Below are positions 8,836-16,832 of a stretch of 64,000 nt of DNA, piece by piece; positions within the stretch are counted from its first letter, which is position 1; each line of letters begins with the position of its first letter. Origin of the DNA: Mycobacterium terramassiliense (GTDB lineage Bacteria; Actinomycetota; Actinomycetes; Mycobacteriales; Mycobacteriaceae). Under the pieces are notes generated by a model, which made no database searches, was not told the origin of the DNA, and saw only the letters and a program-made list of their open reading frames with translations. Made by a program: the position numbers and the translations under genes. Location: the NCBI RefSeq assembly GCF_900157385.1, contig NZ_LT717701.1, positions 2,793,331 through 2,857,330 of the forward strand. Reading direction: 5' to 3'.

Positions 8836-10029
8836 TCCAGATAGTCGGCCGGAAACACCGACAGGTCAGTGCCTTTAGCAAACCACTGGCGCAGTAGCCC
8901 GTTGGTGTTTTCGTTGCTGCCGCGCTGCCACGGGGAGTGCGGATCACAAAAGTAGATATCCAAGTCGGTGGCTGCGGCGATGGCGATGTGGTTGGCCATT
9001 TCCTTGCCTTGGTCCCAGGTCAACGTGCGGCGCAGCATCGCCGGCAGCTGGGCCATCTTGGCCACGATCGCGTCCTGGACGGCCAGCGCGCCGTGGTTGT
9101 CGGGCAGGTGCAACAGCATGACGAATCGGGTGCTGCGCTCGACGAGGGTGCCGATCGCCGAGCCCGATTCGGTGCTGCCCAACATGAGGTCGCCTTCCCA
9201 GTGGCCAGGCACCGCGCGGTCGGCCACCTCCGGTGGACGCTCGCTGATGTTGACCATGTTGGGGATACGACCCCGGCGCTCACCGGGGATGCTGCGCGGT
9301 TTGCGCAACGCCCGCCCGGTGCGCAGGCAGCGGTGGATATCGCGGCGCAAGTGGCCGCGGCCTTGCACGTAAATCGCCTGATAGATGGCTTCGTGTGACA
9401 CCCACATCTCCGCATCGTCAGGAAAATCCCGCCGCAGCCCCACCGCGATCTGGCCGGGACTATGGAAGTCGTCTAACCGAGTCTGCACCTCCTGACGCAA
9501 TCGGTCATTTGCCGCCAGCGTGCTCTGCTTGGGACGCCGGGCACGTTCATCGGAGCGTGCTTGGGCCCTGAGGGCCCGATACTGAACGTGCGCGGTTTTG
9601 CCGCTCTGGCGCGCCCCGAAGGCTTCCTTGCGCCGATAACCGGATTTGCGCCCGTCGTAGCTGTTGTCCACCCCGTTGGCGTCGATCTCGCGTTTGATCG
9701 TCGACGCCGGCCGGCCCAGCCGGTTGCCGATCGAGTGCAACGATTCGTTCGTCCTGACACCAATTTCGATCTCGACCCGGTCTTCGAAGGTCAGCCTCGG
9801 CCGCGGGCCAACGCTTTTCGGTTCACATAGCCGTGGTTTCACGCCGCCAGCATCAGCAAACCAGCCATAGCCAGAACGTTCCGACACGCCGACGGCGACA
9901 CCGGCCTCCGCGGCACTACAGCCATTACCGATGTGAGCCCAGAACTGACGGACAACAAACCTCAACGGCGGACGCGGCACAGCAACACTCCTCAATCAGA
10001 TGTGTTGCATCCATCCCTTGAAGCTAAGG
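8707..10029 (-). mobile_element. IS30-family insertion sequence, copy 1
   Basis: The element is 1,323 bp. Its limits come from comparison with the second copy (47323-48645): the two are collinear over this interval and diverge exactly at both ends. Imperfect terminal inverted repeats of 23 bp lie at 8708-8730 and 10003-10025 and share GATGGATGCAACA at their inner ends. The flanks carry a 4-bp duplication (TCGG; possibly 5 bp, since a G precedes both copies). It holds one transposase gene and has inserted into the centre of a dyad-symmetric sequence. Confidence 0.9.
8712..9995 (-). CDS. IS30-family transposase, copy 1
   Basis: The protein has 427 residues. The N-terminal part has two helix-turn-helix regions; the second (RLTFEDRVEIEIGVRTNESLHSIGNRLGRPASTIKREI, about 88-125) is the IS30 DNA-binding signature. 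The catalytic core shows the DDE triad: Asp in PGHWEGDLMLG (about 270), Asp in LTWDQGKEMA (about 335) and Glu in RGSNENTNGLLRQWF (about 370), the family's usual spacing. It appears intact and full length, and its protein is identical to that of the second copy. It is transcribed toward cobD. Confidence 0.95.
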   Translation of the reverse strand: MRSVAVPRPPLRFVVRQFWAHIGNGCSAAEAGVAVGVSERSGYGWFADAGGVKPRLCEPKSVGPRPRLTFEDRVEIEIGVRTNESLHSIGNRLGRPASTIKREIDANGVDNSYDGRKSGYRRKEAFGARQSGKTAHVQYRALRAQARSDERARRPKQSTLAANDRLRQEVQTRLDDFHSPGQIAVGLRRDFPDDAEMWVSHEAIYQAIYVQGRGHLRRDIHRCLRTGRALRKPRSIPGERRGRIPNMVNISERPPEVADRAVPGHWEGDLMLGSTESGSAIGTLVERSTRFVMLLHLPDNHGALAVQDAIVAKMAQLPAMLRRTLTWDQGKEMANHIAIAAATDLDIYFCDPHSPWQRGSNENTNGLLRQWFAKGTDLSVFPADYLDYVAAKLNNRPRQTLDWKTPAEALDELLSNPTKPPTVASIA

Positions 10030-10040
10030 TCGGTTTCGCG

Positions 10041-10100
10041 CCCTCAGCGCACACTGAAAGCCCTCAGCGCACACTGAAAGCCCTCAGCGCACACTGGAGG
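10041..10100. repeat. 20-bp tandem repeat, three copies
   Basis: The unit CCCTCAGCGCACACTGAAAG occurs at 10041-10060 and 10061-10080 with no difference, and at 10081-10100 with only the last four bases changed. The first unit is also the right arm of the dyad split by the IS and holds the native cobD stop codon. It lies between the convergent cobD and SURF1-like genes. Confidence 0.9.
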
Positions 10101-10105
10101 CCGAG

Positions 10106-10918
10106 TTACCGCCGCCGGCCGTAGCGGTCGGCGAGTTTGTCCTCGACGGTCTTCGGGGTCTCCGGCGCCGCCTGCTTCACCCGGCGCCGGACGCGGATCT
10201 CGGAATAGATGAAGTAGCCCAACCCGATTGGCGCGAGGATGCCGAACGAAATCCACTGGATGCCATACGACAGGAACGGCCCGGCGTCCAGGTGCGGGAT
10301 GCCGATGACGCCCAGGCCGCCGGGCTGGTCCTCGACCAACTGCAGATACGAACCGGCCAGCGGGACCTTGGTCAGCGCCGCGACCTGCTGGGTGTTGATC
10401 GAATACACCTGCTGCACACCGTCTATGACGAAGGGGTCCTTCCCCGGCGCGGTGGGCTCGGAGTCGCGCAGCCGGGCCGTGAGGCTCACCGGCCCGGCCG
10501 GCGGGTGGGCGATCGGGGGAACGTGAGAGCCCTGCTCGGGCCGCACGTAGCCGCGATCCACCAGCACGGTGGGCCCGTCGTCGACGACGAAGGGTGCCAG
10601 CACCTCGAACGCCGGGTCGCCCTCCACGACCCGCAGACGGGCCAGCACCTGGACGTCGGGCAGGTAATGGCCGGTCGCCGTGACCCGGCGCCACTGCGCG
10701 CCCGGCGCCGACGAATCCTGCTGTGGTAGCAGCGTTTTCACCGGAACCGGCGGGGTGTTCAGGGAGGACTCGATCTGGTGGTTCTCCCGCGATGTCCGGG
10801 TGTTCTTCCCCAGCTGCCAGGGCGCGAGCACCATGAAGCACAGGTAGGTGAAGGCGATCACCACCAGGGCCAGCGCTATCCAGACCGGCCGCAGCAGGAA
10901 TGCCAAGCGGCGCATCAA
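10106..10918 (-). CDS. SURF1-family membrane protein, Rv2235-like
   Basis: The protein has 270 residues. There is one helix near the N-terminus (about 12-32, PVWIALALVVIAFTYLCFMVLAPWQLG) and one near 220-240 (GIQWISFGILAPIGLGYFIY), with an extracytoplasmic domain between. The APWQLGKN motif after the first helix and the PTVLVDRGYV motif near 135 are hallmarks of SURF1, a cytochrome c oxidase assembly factor. The C-terminus ends in a basic tail (RVRRRVKQAA, then RYGRRR). The ATG overlaps the ptpA stop by 4 bp, so translation is probably coupled in the order ptkA-ptpA-SURF1, as in M. tuberculosis Rv2232-Rv2235. Confidence 0.85.
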   Translation of the reverse strand: MMRRLAFLLRPVWIALALVVIAFTYLCFMVLAPWQLGKNTRTSRENHQIESSLNTPPVPVKTLLPQQDSSAPGAQWRRVTATGHYLPDVQVLARLRVVEGDPAFEVLAPFVVDDGPTVLVDRGYVRPEQGSHVPPIAHPPAGPVSLTARLRDSEPTAPGKDPFVIDGVQQVYSINTQQVAALTKVPLAGSYLQLVEDQPGGLGVIGIPHLDAGPFLSYGIQWISFGILAPIGLGYFIYSEIRVRRRVKQAAPETPKTVEDKLADRYGRRR

Positions 10919-11406
10919 CCGTGCCCGTTCTCCGCGAGTCGCTCGTCGACCCAGGCGTGCAGGCCGGGCAGGGCGGCCTCGATGACGGCCAGGACGTCCT
11001 CGAAGTCCTCGGGGTCGCCGTAGTAGGGATCCTCCACGTCCAGGGCGTGCGCGCCCGAGCGCGGGTCAAACGAGCGCAGCATCCGTATCCGGTCCGCGTC
11101 GACGCCGAGCTGGCGCAGCATCCGAACGTGGTTGCGGCCCAGGGCCACCACCAGGTCGGCCGTCAGGTGGTCGTCGTTCAGCTGGGCGGCGCGGTGGGTG
11201 GTGGAATAGCCGTGGGCCTGCAGCACCCGGGTGGCCCGGTCGTCGGCGCGGCTGCCGACATGCCAGTTGGTGGTGCCGGCGCTGGTCACCCGCACCGCGT
11301 CGCCCAGGCCGCGCCGCTGTAGTTGGTCGGCGAACACCTTCTCGGCCATCGGCGAACGGCAGATGTTGCCGGTGCAGACGAAGGTGACGTGCAGCGGTTC
11401 AGACAC
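10915..11406 (-). CDS. ptpA: Low-molecular-weight protein tyrosine phosphatase PtpA
   Basis: The 163-residue length equals that of M. tuberculosis PtpA. The phosphate-binding loop VCTGNICRSPMAEK (about 10-23) contains the C-x5-R-S active site, and the general-acid Asp lies in VEDPYYGDPEDF near 126, followed by the Tyr-Tyr pair that the partner kinase modifies in M. tuberculosis. There PtpA is secreted into the macrophage and blocks phagosome acidification; the same role here is inference. It overlaps the upstream ptkA by 8 bp and the downstream SURF1-like gene by 4 bp, a tight operon. Confidence 0.93.
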   Translation of the reverse strand: MSEPLHVTFVCTGNICRSPMAEKVFADQLQRRGLGDAVRVTSAGTTNWHVGSRADDRATRVLQAHGYSTTHRAAQLNDDHLTADLVVALGRNHVRMLRQLGVDADRIRMLRSFDPRSGAHALDVEDPYYGDPEDFEDVLAVIEAALPGLHAWVDERLAENGHG

Positions 11407-12187
11407 CGAGGGCCCTCCGCAACTCGCCGATGGTCGCGGCGTGCGTCACCCCGGTGAGGCCGAACCCCTCGTGAAAGTCGTCGCGCCCGTAGCCCCAGCC
11501 GACCACCACGGTGTCGATGCCGTGCGCGGCCGCTCCATGCACGTCGTGGCTGCGGTCGCCGACCATCAGCACCCGCTCGGGCAGCGGCTGGAGCTGTTCC
11601 AGCGCGTGGGCCAGCACCTCCTCCTTGGTTTTGCGCGAGCCGTCGGGGGCCGCGCCGGCGACGACCTCGAAATGCCGGTCCAGCCCGAAATGGGCGAGGA
11701 TGCGCCGCGCCGTCGGCTCCAGCTTCGAGGTGGCCACGGCCAGCCGGACGCCGGCGGCGCGCAGGTCGGCCAGCAGCGGCTCGATGCCGTCGAACAGCGT
11801 GTTCATCGCCCAGCCGCGGGCGCCGTATTCGGCCCGGAACGCGGTGATCGCCTCGTCGGCGGAGTCGCCGAACATCGCACGGAAGGTGTCGTCCATCGGC
11901 GGGCCGACGATATGCGCGGCGAGGTCGCCCTCGGGTACGGGCGCTCCGACGTGGTCGAGCGCGTGCAGGAAGCTGGCCACGATGCCTTCCGCCGAGTCGG
12001 TCAGCGTGCCGTCGAGATCGAAGATCACCAGCTGCGGGGTGTCCGCGACACCCGCCGACGATGCACGACGCATTGCGCCGTGAGGAGGAGGCGGGCAATC
12101 CGCGGCTGTGCCTGTCACCTCACCATTGTCCTCGATGCCCGCACGCTGCTGCGACGGCGTTCCCGCCACGCGCCGACGGCGGCCCAC
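11399..12187 (-). CDS. ptkA: HAD-fold protein tyrosine kinase PtkA
   Basis: The protein has 262 residues if it starts at the ATG at 12187; a GTG at 12118 would give 239. The M. tuberculosis protein is longer (291), with a disordered N-terminus and the same NCPPPP-like stretch, which favours the longer form. The HAD core shows motif I FDLDGTLTDSAEG, a cap, motif II VATSK, and motifs III-IV MVGDRSHDVHGA with GIDTVVVGWGYG. In M. tuberculosis this HAD protein phosphorylates the adjacent PtpA on tyrosine. Without that precedent it would be called a phosphoglycolate-phosphatase-like hydrolase. It is divergent from cobC with only 13 bp between the longest starts. Confidence 0.85.
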   Translation of the reverse strand: MGRRRRVAGTPSQQRAGIEDNGEVTGTAADCPPPPHGAMRRASSAGVADTPQLVIFDLDGTLTDSAEGIVASFLHALDHVGAPVPEGDLAAHIVGPPMDDTFRAMFGDSADEAITAFRAEYGARGWAMNTLFDGIEPLLADLRAAGVRLAVATSKLEPTARRILAHFGLDRHFEVVAGAAPDGSRKTKEEVLAHALEQLQPLPERVLMVGDRSHDVHGAAAHGIDTVVVGWGYGRDDFHEGFGLTGVTHAATIGELRRALGV

Positions 12188-12200
12188 TAGTGTTGCCCTG

Positions 12201-13232
12201 ATGGCGACTCTGAACCCGAGCCCGCCTGTGGCGGACCGCTATCACGGCGACCAGGCCGCGGCGCCCGGGATGCTCGATTTCGCCGTCAACGTCCGCCACG
12301 CGCGACCGCCGGAGTGGCTGACGCGGCGGCTGGCCGAGCGGCTGGCGGATCTGGCGCGCTATCCGAGCCCGCGGGACGTGCACCGGGCCCAGGACGCGGT
12401 CGCCGCGCGACACGGCCGCACCCGCGACGAGGTGCTGCCGCTGGCCGGCGCGGCGGAAGGGTTCGCGCTGCTGCCCCACCTGCGCCCGGCGCGGGCGGCG
12501 ATCGTGTCGCCGTCGTTCACCGAGCCGGCCGTGGCGCTGGGCGCGGCCGGGGTGCCCGTCGAGCACGTCGTGCTGGAGCCGCCATTTCGCCTCGACGAGG
12601 CGCGCGTGCCCGACGACGCCGACCTGGTCGTGGTGGGCAACCCGACCAACCCCACCTCGGTGCTGCACACCCGCGCGCAGCTGCTCGCGTTGCGCCGGCC
12701 GGGCCGGATTCTGGTGGTCGACGAGGCGTTCGCCGATGCGGTTCCGGGCGAGCCGGAGTCGCTGGCCGGCGACCCGCTGCCCGACGTCCTGGTGCTGCGC
12801 AGCCTGACCAAGACGTGGGCGCTGGCCGGGCTGCGGGTGGGCTACGCCTTGGGCGCCCCGGAGCTGCTGGCGCGGCTGACCGCGCGGCGCGCGCACTGGC
12901 CGGTGGGCACGCTGCAGCTGACGGCCATCGCGGCCTGTTGCGACCCGCGCGCCGTCGCGGAAGCGGCGGCCGGTGCGCTGCGGTTGAGTCAGTTGCGCGC
13001 CGAGATGGTCGCAGGCCTGGAGTCGGTGGGCGCCGCCGTGGTCGACGGCCGGGCCCCATTCGTCCTGTTCCGGCGGCGAGATGCCGCTTCGCTGCGAAAC
13101 AGCCTGGAGCGCAGGGGGATTGCCGTGCGCCGCTGCGACACGTTCGTCGGCCTGGACGAGCGGTACCTGCGGGCGGCGGTGCGCCCCGAGTGGCCGCGGC
13201 TGGTCGACGCGATCGCCGGGGTGCCGCGGTGA
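12201..13232 (+). CDS. cobC: CobC-like PLP-dependent aminotransferase/decarboxylase
   Basis: The protein has 343 residues from the ATG at 12201. It is fold type I PLP-dependent, histidinol-phosphate aminotransferase-like: VGNPTNPT near 145, VDEAFAD near 175 and the lysine motif RSLTKTWALAGLRVGY near 200 (Schiff-base Lys in SLTK). Synteny with Rv2231c supports the cobC name used for mycobacteria, in the sense of L-threonine-phosphate decarboxylase/aminotransferase acting in cobalamin side-chain supply. A histidinol-phosphate transaminase role cannot be excluded. The stop overlaps the next start by 4 bp and begins a four-gene chain of overlapping genes to 16223. Confidence 0.82.
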   Translation: MATLNPSPPVADRYHGDQAAAPGMLDFAVNVRHARPPEWLTRRLAERLADLARYPSPRDVHRAQDAVAARHGRTRDEVLPLAGAAEGFALLPHLRPARAAIVSPSFTEPAVALGAAGVPVEHVVLEPPFRLDEARVPDDADLVVVGNPTNPTSVLHTRAQLLALRRPGRILVVDEAFADAVPGEPESLAGDPLPDVLVLRSLTKTWALAGLRVGYALGAPELLARLTARRAHWPVGTLQLTAIAACCDPRAVAEAAAGALRLSQLRAEMVAGLESVGAAVVDGRAPFVLFRRRDAASLRNSLERRGIAVRRCDTFVGLDERYLRAAVRPEWPRLVDAIAGVPR

Positions 13233-14377
13233 CCGTGCGGCTTGCCGACGTGATCGAGGCGCTGGACGAGGCGTATCCGCCCAGCCTTGCCCAGTCGTGG
13301 GATTCGGTCGGCCTGGTGTGCGGCGACCCCGACGATGCGGTGGACTCGGTGACGGTCGCCGTCGACGCGACCCCGGCCGTCGTCGACGAAGTTCCCGAGG
13401 GCGGCCTGCTGCTGGCCCATCACCCGTTGCTGCTGCGCGGCGTCGACACGGTCGCGGCCAGCACACCGAAGGGCGCGCTGGTGCACCGCCTGATCCGAAC
13501 CGGCCGTTCGCTGTTCACCGCGCACACCAACGCCGACTCCGCGGCGCCGGGGGTGTCCGACGCGCTGGCCGACGCCCTCGGGCTCATCGTCGAGGGGGTG
13601 CTCGAACCGCTCACGGCCGCGGGCGATCTCGACAAGTGGGTCGTCTACGTGCCGCGCGAGAACGCGGAAGCGGTGCAGGAGGCCGTGTTCGAGGCGGGCG
13701 CCGGGCACATCGGCGACTACTCGCACTGCAGTTGGAGCGTCAGCGGCATCGGGCAGTTCCTCCCGCACGAGGGGGCGTCGCCCGCGATAGGCAGCGTCGG
13801 CACCGTCGAACGGGTGGCCGAGGACCGGTTCGAGGTCGTCGCTCCCGCCCGCGCCCGGGGTGCGGTGCTGGCGGCGATGCGGGCCGCCCATCCCTACGAG
13901 GAGCCCGCGTTCGACATCTTCGCGCTGGTGCCCCCGCCGAGCGACGCCGGGCTGGGCCGCATCGGCCGGCTGGCGCGGCCGGAACCGCTGCGCGACTTCG
14001 TCTCCCGCGTCGGTGCCGCATTGCCGCGGACTTCGTGGGGCGTGCGCGCGGCGGGCGATCCGGACCTGCCGGTATCGCGGGTCGCCGTCTGTGGCGGCGC
14101 CGGGGATTCGCTGCTGGCCGCCGCGGCCGGCGCGGACGTGCAGGCCTACGTCACGGCCGATCTGCGGCACCATCCGGCCGACGAGCACCGCCGGGCCTCG
14201 GCTGTGGCCCTGGTCGACGTGGCGCACTGGGCAAGCGAGTTCCCCTGGTGTGAGCAGGCCGCGGGAGTGCTGCGGTCGCGATTCGAGGCGGCGCTGCCCG
14301 TGCGGGTGTGCACCATCCGCACCGACCCTTGGAATGTCGGGCATCCGGGTTACGACGACGGGGGAGGACGGCCATGA
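13229..14377 (+). CDS. Nif3-like dinuclear metal centre hexameric protein, Rv2230c-like
   Basis: The protein has 382 residues from the GTG at 13229, which overlaps the cobC stop (GTGA). The N-terminal half has the Nif3/YbgI signatures SWDSVGLVCGD (about 20-31), LLAHHPLLLRG (about 60-70) and FTAHTNADSA (about 95-104). The C-terminal half has CGGAGDSLL and DVAHWASE with further metal-ligand His residues. A PII-like insert (VVYVPRENAEAVQEAVFEAGAG) lies in the middle, as in longer bacterial members. These proteins form hexameric toroids with two metals, often annotated GTP cyclohydrolase 1 type 2 homologues; the physiological role is unsettled. Confidence 0.88.
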   Translation: MTVRLADVIEALDEAYPPSLAQSWDSVGLVCGDPDDAVDSVTVAVDATPAVVDEVPEGGLLLAHHPLLLRGVDTVAASTPKGALVHRLIRTGRSLFTAHTNADSAAPGVSDALADALGLIVEGVLEPLTAAGDLDKWVVYVPRENAEAVQEAVFEAGAGHIGDYSHCSWSVSGIGQFLPHEGASPAIGSVGTVERVAEDRFEVVAPARARGAVLAAMRAAHPYEEPAFDIFALVPPPSDAGLGRIGRLARPEPLRDFVSRVGAALPRTSWGVRAAGDPDLPVSRVAVCGGAGDSLLAAAAGADVQAYVTADLRHHPADEHRRASAVALVDVAHWASEFPWCEQAAGVLRSRFEAALPVRVCTIRTDPWNVGHPGYDDGGGRP

Positions 14378-15111
14378 AAGCCGAGGTGGCACAGCAACTT
14401 TCGCTACTCGAATTGTCGAAGCTGGATGCGGAGCTGTCGCGCATCGCGCACCGGGCCGGCCACCTGCCGCAACGGGAGGCGCTGGAGCGGATCCAGGCCG
14501 AGCACAACGCCGCCGGTGACCGGCTGGGCGCGTTGCGAATCGCCCTCGAGGACTTGGACGCCCAGGTGTCGCGGTTCGAGGCGGAGATCGAGGCGGTGCG
14601 GCAACGCGAGGACCGCGACCGCGCGATGCTCAAATCGGGTGCCACGGACGCCAAGCAGCTGTCCGACCTGCAGCACGAGCTGGACACCCTGCTGCGGCGT
14701 CAAACCAGCCTGGAGGATTCCCTGCTGGAGGTGATGGAGCGCCGCGAGGAACTGCAGGCCCAGGCGGCGTCCGAGGAGGGGGCCCTCGAGGCGCTGCGGT
14801 CGGAGTTGGCCGCCGCCCAACAGGCTCTCGACGCCGCGCTCGCCGAGATCGACGAGGACCGCCAGGCCCGTTCGTCGCGGCGCGACACGCTGACCGCGGC
14901 GCTGGATCCCGCCCTGTCCGCCCTGTACGAGCGCCAGCGCGCCGGGGGAGGCCCGGGCGCCGGACCCCTGCTGGGGCATCGGTGCGGGGCCTGCCGGATC
15001 GAGATCGGCCGCGGTGAGCTGTCCCGCATTTCCGCCGCCCCCGAGGACGAGCTGGTGCGTTGCCCGGAATGCGGCGCCATTCTGCTGCGGGTCAAGGGAT
15101 TCGAGAAGTGA
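14374..15111 (+). CDS. Coiled-coil zinc-ribbon protein, Rv2229c-like
   Basis: The protein has 245 residues and starts within ATGA over the previous stop. Residues about 5-190 are a long Glu/Leu/Arg-rich helical region that should form an antiparallel coiled coil (AEHNAAGDRLGALRIALEDL, LRRQTSLEDSLLEVMERR). The C-terminus is a C4 zinc ribbon with CGACRIE (about 208-214) and CPECGAIL (about 232-239). This is the widespread C4-type zinc ribbon family with bacterial homologues next to Nif3-like genes. A nucleic-acid-binding role has been proposed for it but is not visible here. It overlaps the next gene by 4 bp. Confidence 0.87.
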   Translation: MKAEVAQQLSLLELSKLDAELSRIAHRAGHLPQREALERIQAEHNAAGDRLGALRIALEDLDAQVSRFEAEIEAVRQREDRDRAMLKSGATDAKQLSDLQHELDTLLRRQTSLEDSLLEVMERREELQAQAASEEGALEALRSELAAAQQALDAALAEIDEDRQARSSRRDTLTAALDPALSALYERQRAGGGPGAGPLLGHRCGACRIEIGRGELSRISAAPEDELVRCPECGAILLRVKGFEK

Positions 15112-16223
15112 AAGTCGTCATCGAGGCCGACGGCGGATCGCGCGGCAACCCCGGGCCGGCCGGGTATGGCGCGGTGGTGCGCAGCGCGGACCGCTCCACG
15201 GTGCTGGCCGAGGCCAAGCAGGCCATCGGCGTTGCGACCAACAACGTCGCCGAATACCGCGGGCTGATCGCCGGTTTGGACGACGCGCTCAAAGTCGGCG
15301 CCACCGAGGCCGAGGTTTTCCTGGATTCGAAGCTGTTGGTGGAGCAGATGTCCGGCCGGTGGAAGGTCAAACACCCCGACCTGGTCGAACTGAATTCCCA
15401 GGCCCGAAAGCTGGCGGCGCGTTTCGACCGGATCGGCTACACGTGGATTCCGCGGGACCGCAACTCGCACGCCGATCGGTTGGCCAACGAGGCGATGGAT
15501 GCCGCGGCGGTCGCCGACGGCGACGCCGAGAACTCCGACCCGCCGGCCGCCGAGTCCGCGAAAACCGCCGCGGCCGAGGCCAAGACGTCGCCCGGATGGA
15601 CCGGGGCGCGCGGCACCCCGACGCGGCTGCTGTTGCTGCGGCACGGGCAGACCGAATTGTCGGCGCAGCGCCGCTACTCGGGGCGCGGCAACCCGGCGCT
15701 GACCCAGGCCGGGCGTCAGCAGGCCGAGGCGGCGGCGCAATACATGGCGCAGCGGGGCGGGATCGCCGCGGTGATCTCCTCGCCGCTGCAGCGGGCCTAC
15801 GACACCGCGGCCACCGCCGCCAAGGCGCTCGGGCTGGACGTGGCCGTCGACGACGACTTGATCGAGACCGATTTCGGGGCGTGGGAGGGGCTGACGTTCG
15901 CCGAAGCGGCAGAGCGCGATCCGGACTTGCATCGCCGCTGGCTGCGGGACACCAGGACGAAGCCGCCGGGCGGTGAAAGCTTCGACGCGGTGCTCGAGCG
16001 CGTGCTCAGGGCGCGCGAACGGATCGTCGCCGCGCATCAGGGCGCCACCGTGCTGGTGGTGTCGCACGTGACCCCGATCAAGATGCTGCTGCGGCTGGCG
16101 CTGGACGCCGGGCCGGGCATTCTGTACCGGCTCCATCTTGACCTGGCGTCGCTGAGCATCGCAGAGTTCTATTCGGATGGAGCGTCTTCGGTGAGGCTGG
16201 TGAACCAGACAGGCTATCTTTAG
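15108..16223 (+). CDS. Bifunctional RNase HI / phosphoglycerate-mutase-like phosphatase, Rv2228c-like
   Basis: The protein has 371 residues from the GTG at 15108 (GTGA overlap with the previous stop). The N-terminal domain (about 1-140) is RNase H type I: IEADGGSRGNPGPAG has the first catalytic Asp, NVAEYRGL the Glu, FLDSKLLVEQM the second Asp, and DRNSHADRLANEAMD the fourth acidic site. A linker rich in Ala and Glu (about 140-160) leads to a histidine phosphatase domain with LLLRHGQTE (catalytic His), SSPLQRAYDTA and VVSHVTPI. In M. tuberculosis Rv2228c cleaves RNA in hybrids and its C-terminal half has alpha-ribazole phosphatase activity, which fits the neighbouring cobalamin genes. Confidence 0.93.
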   Translation: MKVVIEADGGSRGNPGPAGYGAVVRSADRSTVLAEAKQAIGVATNNVAEYRGLIAGLDDALKVGATEAEVFLDSKLLVEQMSGRWKVKHPDLVELNSQARKLAARFDRIGYTWIPRDRNSHADRLANEAMDAAAVADGDAENSDPPAAESAKTAAAEAKTSPGWTGARGTPTRLLLLRHGQTELSAQRRYSGRGNPALTQAGRQQAEAAAQYMAQRGGIAAVISSPLQRAYDTAATAAKALGLDVAVDDDLIETDFGAWEGLTFAEAAERDPDLHRRWLRDTRTKPPGGESFDAVLERVLRARERIVAAHQGATVLVVSHVTPIKMLLRLALDAGPGILYRLHLDLASLSIAEFYSDGASSVRLVNQTGYL

Positions 16224-16245
16224 GCGGGTATAAAGGGGGCGATCG

Positions 16246-16827
16246 ATGCAGCCGTCTCAGCGACGAGATCAAGCCGTTCCCGCGGACATTCGGGCGCGGG
16301 TGATGCCGGCGGCGCTCGACGAGCTCGCCCGCTGGGGTGTGGAGCGATTCAGCATCGAGGCATTGGCGGAGCGCCATCACCTCGATCGCGAGACGATCTA
16401 CCGCTACTGGGGCGACCGCCAACGGCTCATCGTCGATGCCGCCCTCGCCGACGCCGAGAGCTTCAGTACGACGGCCGACACCGGCTCACTGCGCGGGGAC
16501 TTGCTGGCCATGGCCCGCAGCGCGGCCGCCCGGATCAACACCGAAGAGGGCCGCACGTTCCTGCGGGCGCTGGTCATGGAGCGCCCGGGGATTCACGACG
16601 AAGCAACGCGAATGATGCTGTGGCAGGCGAGGTTCGCCGTCGTGCGCGACGTCATCGACCGGGCCAGGCAACGCGGCGACTTGCGGGAGGGTGTCAACAC
16701 TCTGGCCGCCGTCCAATTGGTGCTGGCGCCGTTGAACATTCGCGCCCTGTACTCCGACACCCCCATCGACGACCGCTATTGCGAGGCGATCGCCGACATG
16801 GCCTGGCACGCGCTCGCCCGGAAATAG
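16246..16827 (+). CDS. TetR-family transcriptional regulator
   Basis: The protein has 193 residues. The N-terminal helix-turn-helix (about 15-60) reads RARVMPAALDELARWGVE, then FSIEALAERHHLDRETIYRYWGDRQRLIVDA, the TetR pattern with the typical TIYRYW recognition helix. The rest is a helical ligand domain ending YCEAIADMAWHAL, as in the TetR_C_11-like group. It has a good ribosome site (AGGGGGCG). It is convergent with the P450 gene 5 bp away and is the obvious candidate regulator of the P450/amidohydrolase operon, although it does not share a promoter with it. Effector unknown. Confidence 0.87.
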   Translation: MQPSQRRDQAVPADIRARVMPAALDELARWGVERFSIEALAERHHLDRETIYRYWGDRQRLIVDAALADAESFSTTADTGSLRGDLLAMARSAAARINTEEGRTFLRALVMERPGIHDEATRMMLWQARFAVVRDVIDRARQRGDLREGVNTLAAVQLVLAPLNIRALYSDTPIDDRYCEAIADMAWHALARK

Positions 16828-16832
16828 CCGGG

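Noticed and set aside
10041..10100. CRISPR array
   Set aside because: The 20-bp units are directly adjacent with no unique spacers, and there are no cas genes. The arrays at 35661 and 59021 are rejected for the same reason.
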